Source: Clostridia bacterium
GTDB taxonomy: Bacteria; Bacillota; Clostridia; Oscillospirales; Acutalibacteraceae
Direction of reading: 5' to 3'
Assembly (NCBI GenBank): GCA_017522205.1
Contig: JAFWZS010000077.1
Location: 1-38,272 of the forward strand
Length of the DNA stretch: 38,272 bases
The position numbers were made by a program, and so were the translations under genes. The stretch's first letter is position 1. Every line of letters starts with the position of its first letter. This document shows, one piece after another, positions 23,584 to 31,638 of the stretch. The notes beneath the pieces are model-generated. The model had not been told where the DNA came from. It saw nothing but the letters and a program-made list of their open reading frames with translations, and made no database searches.

Positions 23584-23614
23584 ATCAGCTACGGTTACCG
23601 TGGCTGATTTTTTT
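23584..23614 (+). terminator. Terminator upstream of rpmH
   Basis: ATCAGCTACGG (23584-23594) pairs with CCGTGGCTGAT (23598-23608), with one G:T pair and a 3-nt loop, followed by a T-run to 23614. It probably ends the transcript of the gene at 22180 after the repeat array. Confidence 0.85.
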
Positions 23615-23634
23615 ACAATAATTTTGTCGACGGG

Positions 23635-23666
23635 TTTTGCACAAGGGGCTTGATAAGTGTGGAAAA
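23635..23666. other. Two DnaA-box-like sites upstream of rpmH
   Basis: TTTTGCACA at 23635-23643 and the minus-strand match TGTGGAAAA at 23658-23666 both fit TTWTNCACA. They lie between the terminator at 23584 and the rpmH promoter, the position where Firmicutes carry boxes between rpmH and dnaA. The remainder of 23667-23748 shows nothing recognisable. Confidence 0.45.
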
Positions 23667-23748
23667 CCACAAGAAATTGTGTGTTGGTTTACACTGTCTT
23701 TGTCTTTTTATCCCTATGTTGTGGTTGAAATTTAATCGCCTTAAACCA

Positions 23749-23778
23749 TTGACAAAAACTGCACTTTTGTTGTATAAT
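23749..23778 (+). promoter_or_regulatory. Promoter of rpmH and the following genes
   Basis: TTGACA (23749-23754), an 18-nt spacer and TATAAT (23773-23778), about 130 nt before the rpmH start. Confidence 0.8.
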
Positions 23779-23906
23779 GGTTCTCTGCAAGTTATGTCTT
23801 GCTCTATATTGTTATGTTTTGAAAGCGTCGGACACCATATTGCCAACCACTTCTATACTCCTATGCAATATGTCCCGTTTTAATATTATTAAAGGAGGTC
23901 AAAACA

Positions 23907-24041
23907 ATGAAAAGAACTTACCAACCGAAAAAGCGCCACAGAAAGATGGAACACGGTTTCCGCAAGAGAATGGCTACAAAGAACGGCCGCAAGGTTCTCG
24001 CTCGCAGAAGAGCAAAGGGCAGAAAGCAACTGACATACTAA
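23907..24041 (+). CDS. rpmH: Ribosomal protein bL34
   Basis: 44 residues, starting [20 protein letters not shown] and containing [18 protein letters not shown], the universal L34 sequence. AAAGGAGGT lies about 9 nt before the ATG at 23907. It is a very basic protein of the large ribosomal subunit. It leads the conserved order rpmH-rnpA-yidD-yidC-jag, and rnpA begins 14 nt after its stop codon. The full consensus-like promoter at 23749 suits strong expression. Confidence 0.98.
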   Translation: MKRTYQPKKRHRKMEHGFRKRMATKNGRKVLARRRAKGRKQLTY

Positions 24042-24055
24042 GGGATTGATTTTTC

Positions 24056-24400
24056 TTGCAGAAGTATATTACGCTAAAAGAGAATACGGACTTCAACCGT
24101 GTATATTACCGGGGCAAGTCCTCAGCCAAACCTCAGCTGGTTGTATATTCACTTAAAAACCGCCTGGGTGTTTGTCGTATTGGCATTACAACAAGCAAGA
24201 AAATCGGTAACGCAGTAGAACGCAATCGCTCCCGTAGGATTATTAGAGCAGCTTTTCAGTCGGTTATAAAGGATTATGACTTTGAGGGAAAGGGCTATGA
24301 TTTTGTCTTCGTTGCAAGAACAAAGACAAAGTATCTTAAAAGCACTCACGTGGAAAAAGGAATGATTGAGTGCTTCAAGGAATTGGGTGTTATCAGATGA
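24056..24400 (+). CDS. rnpA: Ribonuclease P protein component
   Basis: 114 residues from a TTG start at 24056; the weak AAGGGA site 10 nt upstream overlaps the end of rpmH, which fits translational coupling. The RNR signature is intact in [19 protein letters not shown] (about residues 50-68), and the start [15 protein letters not shown] matches the family. It binds RNase P RNA and helps mature the 5' ends of tRNAs. Its last codons overlap the start of yidD (ATGA). No RNase P RNA gene was seen in the window. Confidence 0.97.
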   Translation: MQKYITLKENTDFNRVYYRGKSSAKPQLVVYSLKNRLGVCRIGITTSKKIGNAVERNRSRRIIRAAFQSVIKDYDFEGKGYDFVFVARTKTKYLKSTHVEKGMIECFKELGVIR

Positions 24401-24636
24401 AAAGGCTTATGCTTTCTCTTATACGGTTTTACCGCAGAAGAATTTCACCTCACCTGCCCCCCATGTGCAAATATTATCCTACCTGTTCGGTTTATGCAAT
24501 AGAAGCAATTGAAACACACGGCGCTTTAAAGGGCGGTGTGCTCTCTTTGTTACGCATTTTACGGTGTAACCCCCTGTTTCCGGGCGGTTATGATCCCGTT
24601 CCGCCGAAAAAAGACAGGTGTAATCACAAACACTGA
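24397..24636 (+). CDS. yidD: Membrane protein insertion efficiency factor YidD
   Basis: 79 residues. The ATG at 24397 overlaps the rnpA stop as ATGA, and a longer frame from 24370 is rejected for that reason. Family hallmarks are [38 protein letters not shown] and the C-terminal [16 protein letters not shown]. YidD is a small peripheral membrane protein linked to YidC-dependent insertion. The conserved cysteines (CKYYPTCS and RCNP) are present. Confidence 0.97.
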   Translation: MKRLMLSLIRFYRRRISPHLPPMCKYYPTCSVYAIEAIETHGALKGGVLSLLRILRCNPLFPGGYDPVPPKKDRCNHKH

Positions 24637-24681
24637 AAGGATCTTTAATATTAACGGAATAATTTTACGGAGGATCAGAAA

Positions 24682-25677
24682 ATGGACAAATTTTTTCAAA
24701 TTCTTTATGTTCCCTTCGGCTTTCTGTTCAGAATTCTTTTTGATTTCGTAGGTAACTACGGACTCGCACTCGTTATTTTCACTCTGTTTTTCCGTCTCAT
24801 TCTTCTGCCATCAGCTATCAAGCAGCAGAAGGGTATGGCAAAGCAGTACCGTCTTCAGCCTAAGCTGAAGCGCATCAGAGAAAAATATCAGGACTACGCT
24901 CCAAATGAAAGAAATCAGAAAATTCAGATGGAGACAAACGAGCTGTATCAGCAGGAAGGTTATTCAGCAATGACCGGCGGCTGTGCACCTCTTCTCCTTC
25001 AGCTTCCCATCCTCTGGGGTCTTTACGGAATTATCCGTATGCCTCTTACCCATGTTCTGGGCATCAGCAAGGAAGCAGTAACTGCTCTTACCGCTGCCGT
25101 TACAGAGCTTGGCGAAACAACCGCAAGAACAGCTGCTTATGCTGAATCACTGGTTATTTCAAGAATTGCAGAGCTTCTTGAAGCAAATCCTGATCTTGTT
25201 ACAAAATTCCCTGAAGCAATTGAAAAGATTCAGAATTTCAACTTCAGAATTTTCGGTATCGACCTCGGTACAATTCCCAGCACTGACACCTTCAGAAACT
25301 GGGCTGAGGCACCGACCGAAGCAAAGCTTGTTTTACTTATCCCTATCCTTTCAGGTATCACTTCACTTATGACAAGTGTACTTTCACAGGTAAGACAGAA
25401 GAAAACCAATCCCGATGCACAGATGCAGGGTATGGGCTGTATGATGCTCTCCATGCCTCTTATGTCACTTTGGTTTACCTTCCAGTTCCCTGCAGGTATG
25501 GGTATGTACTGGATTCTTTCAAACGTGTTTGCTTTCTTCCAGACACTCATTCTCGGTCATTTCTATGCTCCGAGAAAGACAGTTGCTCAGCACATGGTTG
25601 CTGAAACAATAGAACGCCGTTCATACGAAAAGGCAAAGAAAGCAGCTGCAGACAGAGAAAAGAACGAACAGAACTAA
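24682..25677 (+). CDS. yidC: YidC/Oxa1 membrane protein insertase
   Basis: 331 residues, with GGAGG before the ATG. It is a Gram-positive type YidC: a short N-terminus without a lipobox, then the first conserved helix around ALVIFTLFFRLILLP, where R in TLFFRLIL is the positive residue in the hydrophilic groove. A coiled cytoplasmic loop follows (KQQKGMAKQYRLQPKLKRIR), then helices near GGCAPLLLQLPILWGLYG, LLIPILSGITSLM, MPLMSLWFTFQFPAG and YWILSNVFAFFQTL. An insertion of about 70 residues between the second and third helices (about 128-200) is polar and longer than usual. It inserts proteins into the membrane alone or with Sec. It is followed by jag, as in Bacillus spoIIIJ-jag. Confidence 0.95.
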   Translation: MDKFFQILYVPFGFLFRILFDFVGNYGLALVIFTLFFRLILLPSAIKQQKGMAKQYRLQPKLKRIREKYQDYAPNERNQKIQMETNELYQQEGYSAMTGGCAPLLLQLPILWGLYGIIRMPLTHVLGISKEAVTALTAAVTELGETTARTAAYAESLVISRIAELLEANPDLVTKFPEAIEKIQNFNFRIFGIDLGTIPSTDTFRNWAEAPTEAKLVLLIPILSGITSLMTSVLSQVRQKKTNPDAQMQGMGCMMLSMPLMSLWFTFQFPAGMGMYWILSNVFAFFQTLILGHFYAPRKTVAQHMVAETIERRSYEKAKKAAADREKNEQN

Positions 25678-25733
25678 AAGCCACAAAACAACAAATACTA
25701 TTTATATTTTGTAAACGGTGGTGAAAACTAAAA

Positions 25734-26744
25734 ATGATACATGAAGCTATCGCAACGGGTGCTACAGTTGACGAGGCAAGAGCTAATGCCATAGCAGAGC
25801 TTAAGGCTCCCAAGGATGCTGACATTCACACAGAAATCCTCGCTATGCCCACAAAGAAGATTCTCGGTCTCTTCGGCGGTTCACCTGCAAAAGCACGTGC
25901 ATATTACGAAACTCCCGATGCTCCAAAGGCTAAGGCAGAAGCTCCCAAGGCTGCAAAGAAAGCAGAAAAGGCAGCTCCTAAAGCTGAAAAGCAGGAAGCT
26001 CCCAAAGCAGAAAAAGCGGCTCCTAAGGCTGAGGCAAAGGCTGAAGCTAAGCCTGCAGAAACTGAAAAGAGCAGCGTGGAAATTGACATTGCTTCTTCAA
26101 AGAGCATTCAGAGCGCTGTGGATTACCTTTCAGCCGTACTTAAGGGTATGGGTGTTGCTGAAATGTCAGCAAAGGCTTTCCGTACAAGCGACGATGAAAT
26201 CATTCTCGAGCTTGACTGCGGCGAAGATTACGGCATCGTAATCGGCAGAAGAGGCGAAACTCTTGATTCAATTCAGTATCTTACAAGACTTGTTGCAAAC
26301 AAGTACAAGACTGAAAACGAATATGCAAGAATTTCAATCAACATCGGTTCTTACCGTGAAAAGAGAAAGAACACTCTCCGTTCTCTTGCAAAGAAGAACT
26401 CAGAAAAGGTTCTCAAATACGGTAGAAACGTTACCTTTGAACCCATGAACCCCTATGAACGCCGTATCATTCACACAGCAGTTCAGGAGATTGAGGGTGT
26501 AACCTCACACTCAGTAGGTTCAGATTCAAACAGAAGAGTTGTTATTACTCTCGCTGAAGGCGTAAAGCCTACTCATCCTTCAAAGGGCGGCTACAACAGA
26601 GGCCGCGGGGGTAAGGGCGGTTACAACAACCGTGGCAGAGACAGAAGAAACAACACTTACACACCGTCAGAGGAAGCAACCGCAAGAGCACCCAGAACAG
26701 ACGCAGGCGCTCAGAAGGTTTCACTTTACGGTAAAATCAACTGA
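25734..26744 (+). CDS. jag: RNA-binding protein Jag (KhpB)
   Basis: 336 residues. The Jag N-terminal domain (1-55) has ATGATVDEARANAIAELK and KKILGLFGG. An Ala/Lys/Pro/Glu-rich linker spans about 60-112. The KH domain has the GxxG loop in IVIGRRGETLDSIQYL, and the R3H domain has the R-x-x-x-H motif in NPYERRIIHTAVQEIEG. A Gly/Arg tail (GGYNRGRGGKGGYNNRGRDR) is unusual for Jag and could add RNA affinity. Jag/KhpB binds RNA with KhpA and influences cell elongation and division in related bacteria. The gene closes the rpmH-jag series. The terminator at 26751 follows within 7 nt. Confidence 0.95.
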   Translation: MIHEAIATGATVDEARANAIAELKAPKDADIHTEILAMPTKKILGLFGGSPAKARAYYETPDAPKAKAEAPKAAKKAEKAAPKAEKQEAPKAEKAAPKAEAKAEAKPAETEKSSVEIDIASSKSIQSAVDYLSAVLKGMGVAEMSAKAFRTSDDEIILELDCGEDYGIVIGRRGETLDSIQYLTRLVANKYKTENEYARISINIGSYREKRKNTLRSLAKKNSEKVLKYGRNVTFEPMNPYERRIIHTAVQEIEGVTSHSVGSDSNRRVVITLAEGVKPTHPSKGGYNRGRGGKGGYNNRGRDRRNNTYTPSEEATARAPRTDAGAQKVSLYGKIN

Positions 26745-26750
26745 TAACAG

Positions 26751-26790
26751 AAAACTGTCCGAGGGAAAAGTCCCGACGGGCAGTTTTTTA
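26751..26790 (+). terminator. Terminator after jag
   Basis: AAAACTGTCC (26751-26760) pairs with GGGCAGTTTT (26778-26787) with one wobble, an inner GGGA/TCCC helix extends it, and the right arm runs into a T-run. Confidence 0.85.
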
Positions 26791-26815
26791 TTTTTTACTG
26801 ATTTTTTAAAACCTA

Positions 26816-26869
26816 TTGACATTTTAGCTCTAACGTGTTAGAGTATACATGTACTCTAACAGATTAGAG
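26816..26869 (+). promoter_or_regulatory. Promoter and two operators of the BlaI/M56 pair
   Basis: TTGACA is at 26816-26821. A 17-nt spacer gives TAGAGT (26839-26844) as the likely -10. The perfect palindrome CTCTAACGTGTTAGAG (26828-26843) covers the spacer and most of the -10. A second, imperfect copy, CTCTAACAGATTAGAG (26854-26869), lies 26 nt further on, next to the ribosome site. Between them GAGTATACATGTACTC forms another near-palindrome. This fits autorepression by the BlaI-type protein encoded next. Confidence 0.8.
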
Positions 26870-26884
26870 AAAGGAGCAATCAAT

Positions 26885-27253
26885 ATGGAAACACCAAAAG
26901 TATTTGAAAGCGAATACCGTTTTTGTCTGATTTTGTGGGAACACGAACCAATCAAAAGCAGTGAGCTGGTTAAGCTCTGTAAAGAACAGCTTGGCTGGAA
27001 GCCTACCACAACCTACACCGTTATCAAGCGCTTGTCTGAAAGAGGAGTGCTGAAAAATGAAAACACAATTGTTTCTTCCCTCATTTCAAAAGATGAGGTT
27101 CAGGCATCTGAAATAGAGGAAATGGTTGAGAAAACCTTTGAAGGCTCACTTCCTGCCTTTGTTGCGGCCTTTACAAAGCATCAGAAAATCTCAGCAAAGG
27201 AAATCGACGAAGTACAAAAGATGATTGACCGATACAGGAAAGGAGAATTGTAA
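26885..27253 (+). CDS. BlaI/MecI/CopY-family repressor
   Basis: 122 residues from the ATG at 26885, with AAAGGAGC 8 nt upstream; an ATG at 26849 lies among the operators and is rejected. The winged helix is typical: FRFCLILWEHEPIKSSELVK is close to the family start, then WKPTTTYTVIKRLSERGVLK holds the recognition helix and wing. The C-terminal half (about 75-120) should form the dimer and protease-cleavage region. Such repressors are inactivated by proteolysis started by a partner BlaR1/M56 membrane protease, which is the next gene and overlaps by 1 nt (TAATG). The operators at 26828 and 26854 suggest it controls its own operon. Other targets are not known. Confidence 0.92.
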   Translation: METPKVFESEYRFCLILWEHEPIKSSELVKLCKEQLGWKPTTTYTVIKRLSERGVLKNENTIVSSLISKDEVQASEIEEMVEKTFEGSLPAFVAAFTKHQKISAKEIDEVQKMIDRYRKGEL

Positions 27254-29229
27254 TGGCAGCGATATTCTTAAAAACGGTCAATATGAGCATTTCTGCTTGT
27301 TGGATTGTTTTAGCTATAATGCTATTAAGAATTGCATTGAAAAAAGCACCTAAATGGATAAACTGTATTCTTTGGGGAATTGCAGGTTTACGACTTGTTA
27401 TGCCTTTATCATTTGAAAGCATATTCAGTCTTATCCCTAGTGCTGAAACAATCAGTAAAACTCCGTATTCTCCAAGACCGTATTTTGAATCAGGAGTTCC
27501 TCCTATAGATAATCAAGTTAATGCTTACCTTAATGGGAACTATTTTGAAGGCGTTACAAGACCAACAGGAAATTTTGTCGATATAACAACCGTATTAGCA
27601 ATTATATGGGTTATTGGAATTATTACTCTTCTGATTTACACTTTCGTTAGTTTCTTAAGATTAAAGAATGAAATCAGCACAGCAATTCTACTGCGTGATA
27701 ATATTTATCAGAGTGAATCTGTGGTATCACCTTTTGTTCTCGGCATAATCAAGCCGAAAATCTACTTGCCCTTTAATATGAACGGCCAGGATATGGATCA
27801 CGTTGTTGCCCACGAAAAGGCACACATTAAAAGAAAAGACCATTTGTGGAAACCTCTCGGATTTCTTATTCTCACCCTTCATTGGTTCAACCCTCTGATG
27901 TGGCTCGGTTATGTGCTGCTTTGCCGTGACATTGAGCTTGCCTGCGATGAAAAGGTTATAAAAGAATTTAACAACGAACAGAGAGCAGATTATTCAGAGG
28001 CTCTCCTTACCTGCAGTGTAAACAGACGGATGATTGCTGCTTGTCCTCTCGCTTTCGGTGAATCAGACGTAAAAAACAGAGTAAAATCTGTGCTGAATTA
28101 CAAGCAACCTTCATTCTGGGTCATTGTTGTTGCAGTTATTATTTGTGTTGCGTTAGCGGTTGGTTTTTTAACCAACCCTGTAAACTCATCTGTGTTTGAC
28201 AGTAAATACGAAACCGGCAAGTGCTTATACAGCTATGTAGTAAGCGAAGACAAGGAAACAAGATTAAACGAATTAGTTTTCAATATTACAGAAGACGGAG
28301 TGGTTTACAAAACCTTTGACATCCGTACAACAGAAGTTGTGGGAAATCTGGAGGATTCAGATTACACAGCGGAAGATTTAAAAAATACCCTTGCTGAGCA
28401 GGGTGAGACATTGGATTTAGGCAAAATTGAAAAAGCTTACAGAATCCCGAATTTAAGCAGAGATTATGTTTTTTTACAAAAAGCTAACGGTACGGTTTAT
28501 CTTGTATCATATTTTTCAGACGGCAAGGTTATGGACGTGTTTAAACTGAAAAGAATCGGAGACTGCGATTTCAGCAAGGATAAGCTTTATTATCCTGAAA
28601 GCGGCTCAGAGCTTGATGGCGTTTCTCTCGATATTGTATCATCCGATTTTTCAGGTGACGACCCCTTTATAAAAATCCGTTGGAAAAACGATACATCAGA
28701 TCAGATTTCATTCGGTGAAATGTTTGAGCTCTATTACAACGAAAACGGCAAATGGAAAGACAGCAGTACAAAAGAGCATTTCTGGCTTTTGCCTGCCTAT
28801 ATGCTTTTGCCGGGTTCAAAACATGATAAAATATACAAGCTGAGTGAGTACGATATAAGTAAACCGGGTGTGTACAGATTTGAAGCAAAATTCAACATTC
28901 ACGGGCAAAATGATGTTCACTATAAGGTGTGGATTGATTTTGAGATTAAAGATGACACGCTGATTAATTTTAGTTTAACAGAAGATACTACTGTGCCTTC
29001 TTCTAATCTTACGGCATACACTATGGACTGCATAATCAATGAAATCAGCGGAAATCATTTTGTTGTTGAAAAAATACTGGACAATGAAAAGAGCGGCATA
29101 TTATATCAATTCGATTATAATTCAGAAGAGTTCAAAGTTGGTGACGAAATCGTGGTTGAATATAAATATCCCATAGCCGAGTCTTTTCCATACGGCTTGA
29201 CAGATGTAAAGGTATATAAATCTGAATAA
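27253..29229 (+). CDS. BlaR1/M56-family sensor metalloprotease
   Basis: 658 residues. Helices at about 9-30, 34-53 and 111-136 surround the M56 zinc protease: H187-E-K-A-H191 in VVAHEKAHIKRKDH, and E228 in RDIELACDE as the likely third ligand. The helix at about 287-306 leads to an outside domain of about 350 residues. That domain is not the penicillin-binding sensor of BlaR1: no KTG or SxN motif is seen. It instead looks like beta-rich modules, including an Ig-like stretch (ISKPGVYRFEAKF) and a final OB-like part (IVVEYKYPI). Ligand binding outside would trigger cleavage of the BlaI-type repressor. The ligand is unknown; antibiotic, metal or cell-wall stress are candidates only by analogy. 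Confidence 0.88.
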   Translation: MAAIFLKTVNMSISACWIVLAIMLLRIALKKAPKWINCILWGIAGLRLVMPLSFESIFSLIPSAETISKTPYSPRPYFESGVPPIDNQVNAYLNGNYFEGVTRPTGNFVDITTVLAIIWVIGIITLLIYTFVSFLRLKNEISTAILLRDNIYQSESVVSPFVLGIIKPKIYLPFNMNGQDMDHVVAHEKAHIKRKDHLWKPLGFLILTLHWFNPLMWLGYVLLCRDIELACDEKVIKEFNNEQRADYSEALLTCSVNRRMIAACPLAFGESDVKNRVKSVLNYKQPSFWVIVVAVIICVALAVGFLTNPVNSSVFDSKYETGKCLYSYVVSEDKETRLNELVFNITEDGVVYKTFDIRTTEVVGNLEDSDYTAEDLKNTLAEQGETLDLGKIEKAYRIPNLSRDYVFLQKANGTVYLVSYFSDGKVMDVFKLKRIGDCDFSKDKLYYPESGSELDGVSLDIVSSDFSGDDPFIKIRWKNDTSDQISFGEMFELYYNENGKWKDSSTKEHFWLLPAYMLLPGSKHDKIYKLSEYDISKPGVYRFEAKFNIHGQNDVHYKVWIDFEIKDDTLINFSLTEDTTVPSSNLTAYTMDCIINEISGNHFVVEKILDNEKSGILYQFDYNSEEFKVGDEIVVEYKYPIAESFPYGLTDVKVYKSE

Positions 29230-29235
29230 AAAATT

Positions 29236-29275
29236 GGGGTATCCTTTTTCACAAAGGATACCCCGCAGTTTTTTA
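29236..29275. terminator. Bidirectional terminator between M56 and hppA
   Basis: GGGGTATCCTTT (29236-29247) pairs exactly with AAAGGATACCCC (29253-29264), with a 5-nt loop. T-runs follow on both strands: six T residues at 29270-29275 on the plus strand and AATTTTTTAT on the minus strand. It separates two converging genes. Confidence 0.9.
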
Positions 29276-29278
29276 GGT

Positions 29279-31309
29279 TTAATTAAGCAGTCCTGCGCCG
29301 TCGCCGATCATCATAAACAGCTTTGCGAAAACAAGAGCAACAACGGTCATAAGCTTAATGAGAATGTTGATTGACGGGCCGGATGTGTCCTTGAAGGGGT
29401 CACCTACGGTGTCGCCGACAACGGCTGCCTTGTGTGAGTCGCCGCCTTTACCGCCGTACACACCGCCTTCAATGAACTTCTTTGCGTTGTCCCAGGCACC
29501 GCCTGAGTTTGACATAAAGATTGCAAGAAGAACACCCGTTACAAGTGAGCCTGCAAGAAGTCCGCCGAGAGCCTCAACGCCGAGAAGACAACCAACGATA
29601 ATAGGACAGAACACTGCGAGAAGACCGGGAACGATCATTTCCTTAAGTGCTGCAGTTGTTGAAATTGAAACGCAGGAGTTATAATCCGGCTTTGCCTTGC
29701 CTTCAAGTATACCGGGAATTTCTCTGAACTGACGGCGTACCTCTTCAATCATCTTGTGAGCCGCCTTACTTACGCTTTCCATTGTGAAGGCCGAGAAGAC
29801 AAAGGGAAGAACGCCACCGATGAACAGACCGATTACAACCTTATATCTGAGAAGGTTGATTCCTAACACATCAAGGGAAACCGCCTGAGCGTATGAGAAG
29901 AAGAGAGCGAGAGCGGTGAGAGCCGCTGAGCCGATTGCAAAGCCCTTACCGATGGCGGCAGTTGTATTGCCTACGGAATCAAGCTTGTCAGTAATTTCTC
30001 TTACGCTGTGGTCAAGACCTGACATTTCAGCAATGCCGCCTGCGTTATCAGCTATGGGTCCGTATGCATCAACGGCAACAGTCACGCCTGTTGTTGAAAG
30101 CATACCTACTGCAGCAAGAGCTACACCGTAAATGCCTGCGCCAACAGATACGTTTTTGCAGCAGAAGTATGAAACAAAAATACCTACACATATAAGGAGA
30201 ATGGGGAAAGCGGTTGATTTAAGACCGACTGCCATACCTGAAATGATATTGGTGGCTGTACCGGTTTCGGACTGCTCGGCAATTTTCTGAACTGCCTTGT
30301 GCGCATCTGATGTGTAAAGCTCGGTGATGATACCGATAAGTGAGCCTACAACAATACCTGAAACAACTGCGATGCCGTATCTGAGTGTACCAAGCATAAA
30401 ATTACTGAGTGCTATGGCTGCAACGGCTACAATTGCTGAGGAAACATAGGTTGCAGTTTTGAGAGCCTTGTGGGGATTTTTAGCTTCACCCTTTACAAAG
30501 AAGGTGGAAAGGATAGAAGCGAGAATACCTACTGCTGAAATAACAAGCGGGAAGATAACACCCTGAGGCTTGGTTGATGAACCTATAAAAGCGGTAAAGC
30601 CCAGAGAAATTGCTGAAACGATTGCACCTGAATAGCTTTCGAAAAGGTCAGCACCCATACCTGCAACGTCGCCCACGTTATCGCCTACGTTGTCGGCAAT
30701 AACTGCAGGGTTTCTCGGGTCGTCTTCGGGAATGCCTGCCTCAACCTTACCAACAAGGTCAGCACCTACGTCAGCAGCCTTTGTATAGATACCGCCGCCT
30801 ACACGTGCAAAAAGAGCGATTGATGAAGCACCGAGGCTGAAACCGAAGAGATAATCGGCATTTTCTGTTATGGCAAAAATTGTTGCAATGCCGAAAAGTC
30901 CCAAGCCCGCAACGCACATACCCATAACTGCGCCGCCTGAGAAAGCAACGGAAAGCGCTTTTTTCATTCCGCTCTTCGAAGCAGCCTGAGCGGTTCTTAC
31001 GTTAGCCTTGGTTGCAACGTTCATACCGAAGTAGCCGGCAACAATTGAGAAAACTGCACCGACAATAAAGCTGATTGCAGAGCCCCATGAAATTGCAAAG
31101 CCGATTGCAACAAAAAGAATAAGGATGAAGAACACGAGAATTCTGTATTCTGCAAAGAGGAAGGCTTTTGCACCCTCATGAATAGCGGAAGAGATTTCCT
31201 GCATTCTCTGATTGCCCGGATCCTGTTTTTTGATTTTAAGCGCAAGGAAAAAGGCGTAGACGAGAGCCAATGCGCCGACAACGGGAATTAAATAAGTGAG
31301 CATTTCCAT
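29279..31309 (-). CDS. hppA: K+-dependent membrane-bound pyrophosphatase
   Basis: 676 residues with about 16 membrane helices. The substrate motif [20 protein letters not shown] is followed by [20 protein letters not shown], both invariant in the family. The site deciding potassium dependence reads [10 protein letters not shown]: alanine replaces the lysine of K+-independent enzymes. A C-terminal segment with [18 protein letters not shown] and [18 protein letters not shown] completes the active site. The enzyme couples hydrolysis of pyrophosphate to pumping Na+ or H+; K+-dependent members mostly pump Na+. In a fermenting anaerobe this saves energy from biosynthetic pyrophosphate. AAGGAG precedes the start, and a promoter lies at 31388-31416. 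Confidence 0.97.
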   Translation of the reverse strand: MEMLTYLIPVVGALALVYAFFLALKIKKQDPGNQRMQEISSAIHEGAKAFLFAEYRILVFFILILFVAIGFAISWGSAISFIVGAVFSIVAGYFGMNVATKANVRTAQAASKSGMKKALSVAFSGGAVMGMCVAGLGLFGIATIFAITENADYLFGFSLGASSIALFARVGGGIYTKAADVGADLVGKVEAGIPEDDPRNPAVIADNVGDNVGDVAGMGADLFESYSGAIVSAISLGFTAFIGSSTKPQGVIFPLVISAVGILASILSTFFVKGEAKNPHKALKTATYVSSAIVAVAAIALSNFMLGTLRYGIAVVSGIVVGSLIGIITELYTSDAHKAVQKIAEQSETGTATNIISGMAVGLKSTAFPILLICVGIFVSYFCCKNVSVGAGIYGVALAAVGMLSTTGVTVAVDAYGPIADNAGGIAEMSGLDHSVREITDKLDSVGNTTAAIGKGFAIGSAALTALALFFSYAQAVSLDVLGINLLRYKVVIGLFIGGVLPFVFSAFTMESVSKAAHKMIEEVRRQFREIPGILEGKAKPDYNSCVSISTTAALKEMIVPGLLAVFCPIIVGCLLGVEALGGLLAGSLVTGVLLAIFMSNSGGAWDNAKKFIEGGVYGGKGGDSHKAAVVGDTVGDPFKDTSGPSINILIKLMTVVALVFAKLFMMIGDGAGLLN

Positions 31310-31387
31310 AATTAAAACTCCTTTTTTACGGCGTCATACTGAGCCGTAAGCTTCTGTAGACTTTTTTCAGTCTGTGTTATAAGGAAT

Positions 31388-31416
31388 ATAATAGCTCAAC
31401 TAATGAAAAAAGTCAA
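31388..31416 (-). promoter_or_regulatory. Promoter of hppA
   Basis: On the minus strand TTGACT (complement of 31411-31416), a 17-nt spacer and TATTAT (complement of 31388-31393). The leader to the start codon is about 70 nt. The rest of the 31310-31638 gap holds AT-rich sequence and the divergent promoter at 31560. Confidence 0.7.
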
Positions 31417-31559
31417 TATAATGGACAAAAATTCATAAAAGATATTACATATATTGTATAAAGTGTATAGATTTTCGGGGTGTACAGATGAGTAATGACA
31501 AGGAAATTTACGTGCAATATGAAATTCTTATGAAATTTCATTATTTTGTAACCTAAATC

Positions 31560-31588
31560 TTGACAAGGAATATTGTGGTTGATATAAT
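31560..31588 (+). promoter_or_regulatory. Consensus promoter of the secreted hydrolase-like gene
   Basis: TTGACA (31560-31565), exactly 17 nt, then TATAAT (31583-31588). It lies about 50 nt before the start codon; the ribosome site is GGGAGGT. Confidence 0.88.
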
Positions 31589-31638
31589 TATTGAGGATAA
31601 GAAATATACAATAATTATATTGGGAGGTAACAGATAAA

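Noticed and set aside
23650-23883. Plus-strand frame of 77 codons upstream of rpmH
   Set aside because: It contains the rpmH promoter and has no ribosome site.
27253-29229. Beta-lactam sensing by the M56 protein, with SSTK as the SxxK motif
   Set aside because: No SxN or KTG motif accompanies it and the surrounding residues do not resemble a penicillin-binding domain.
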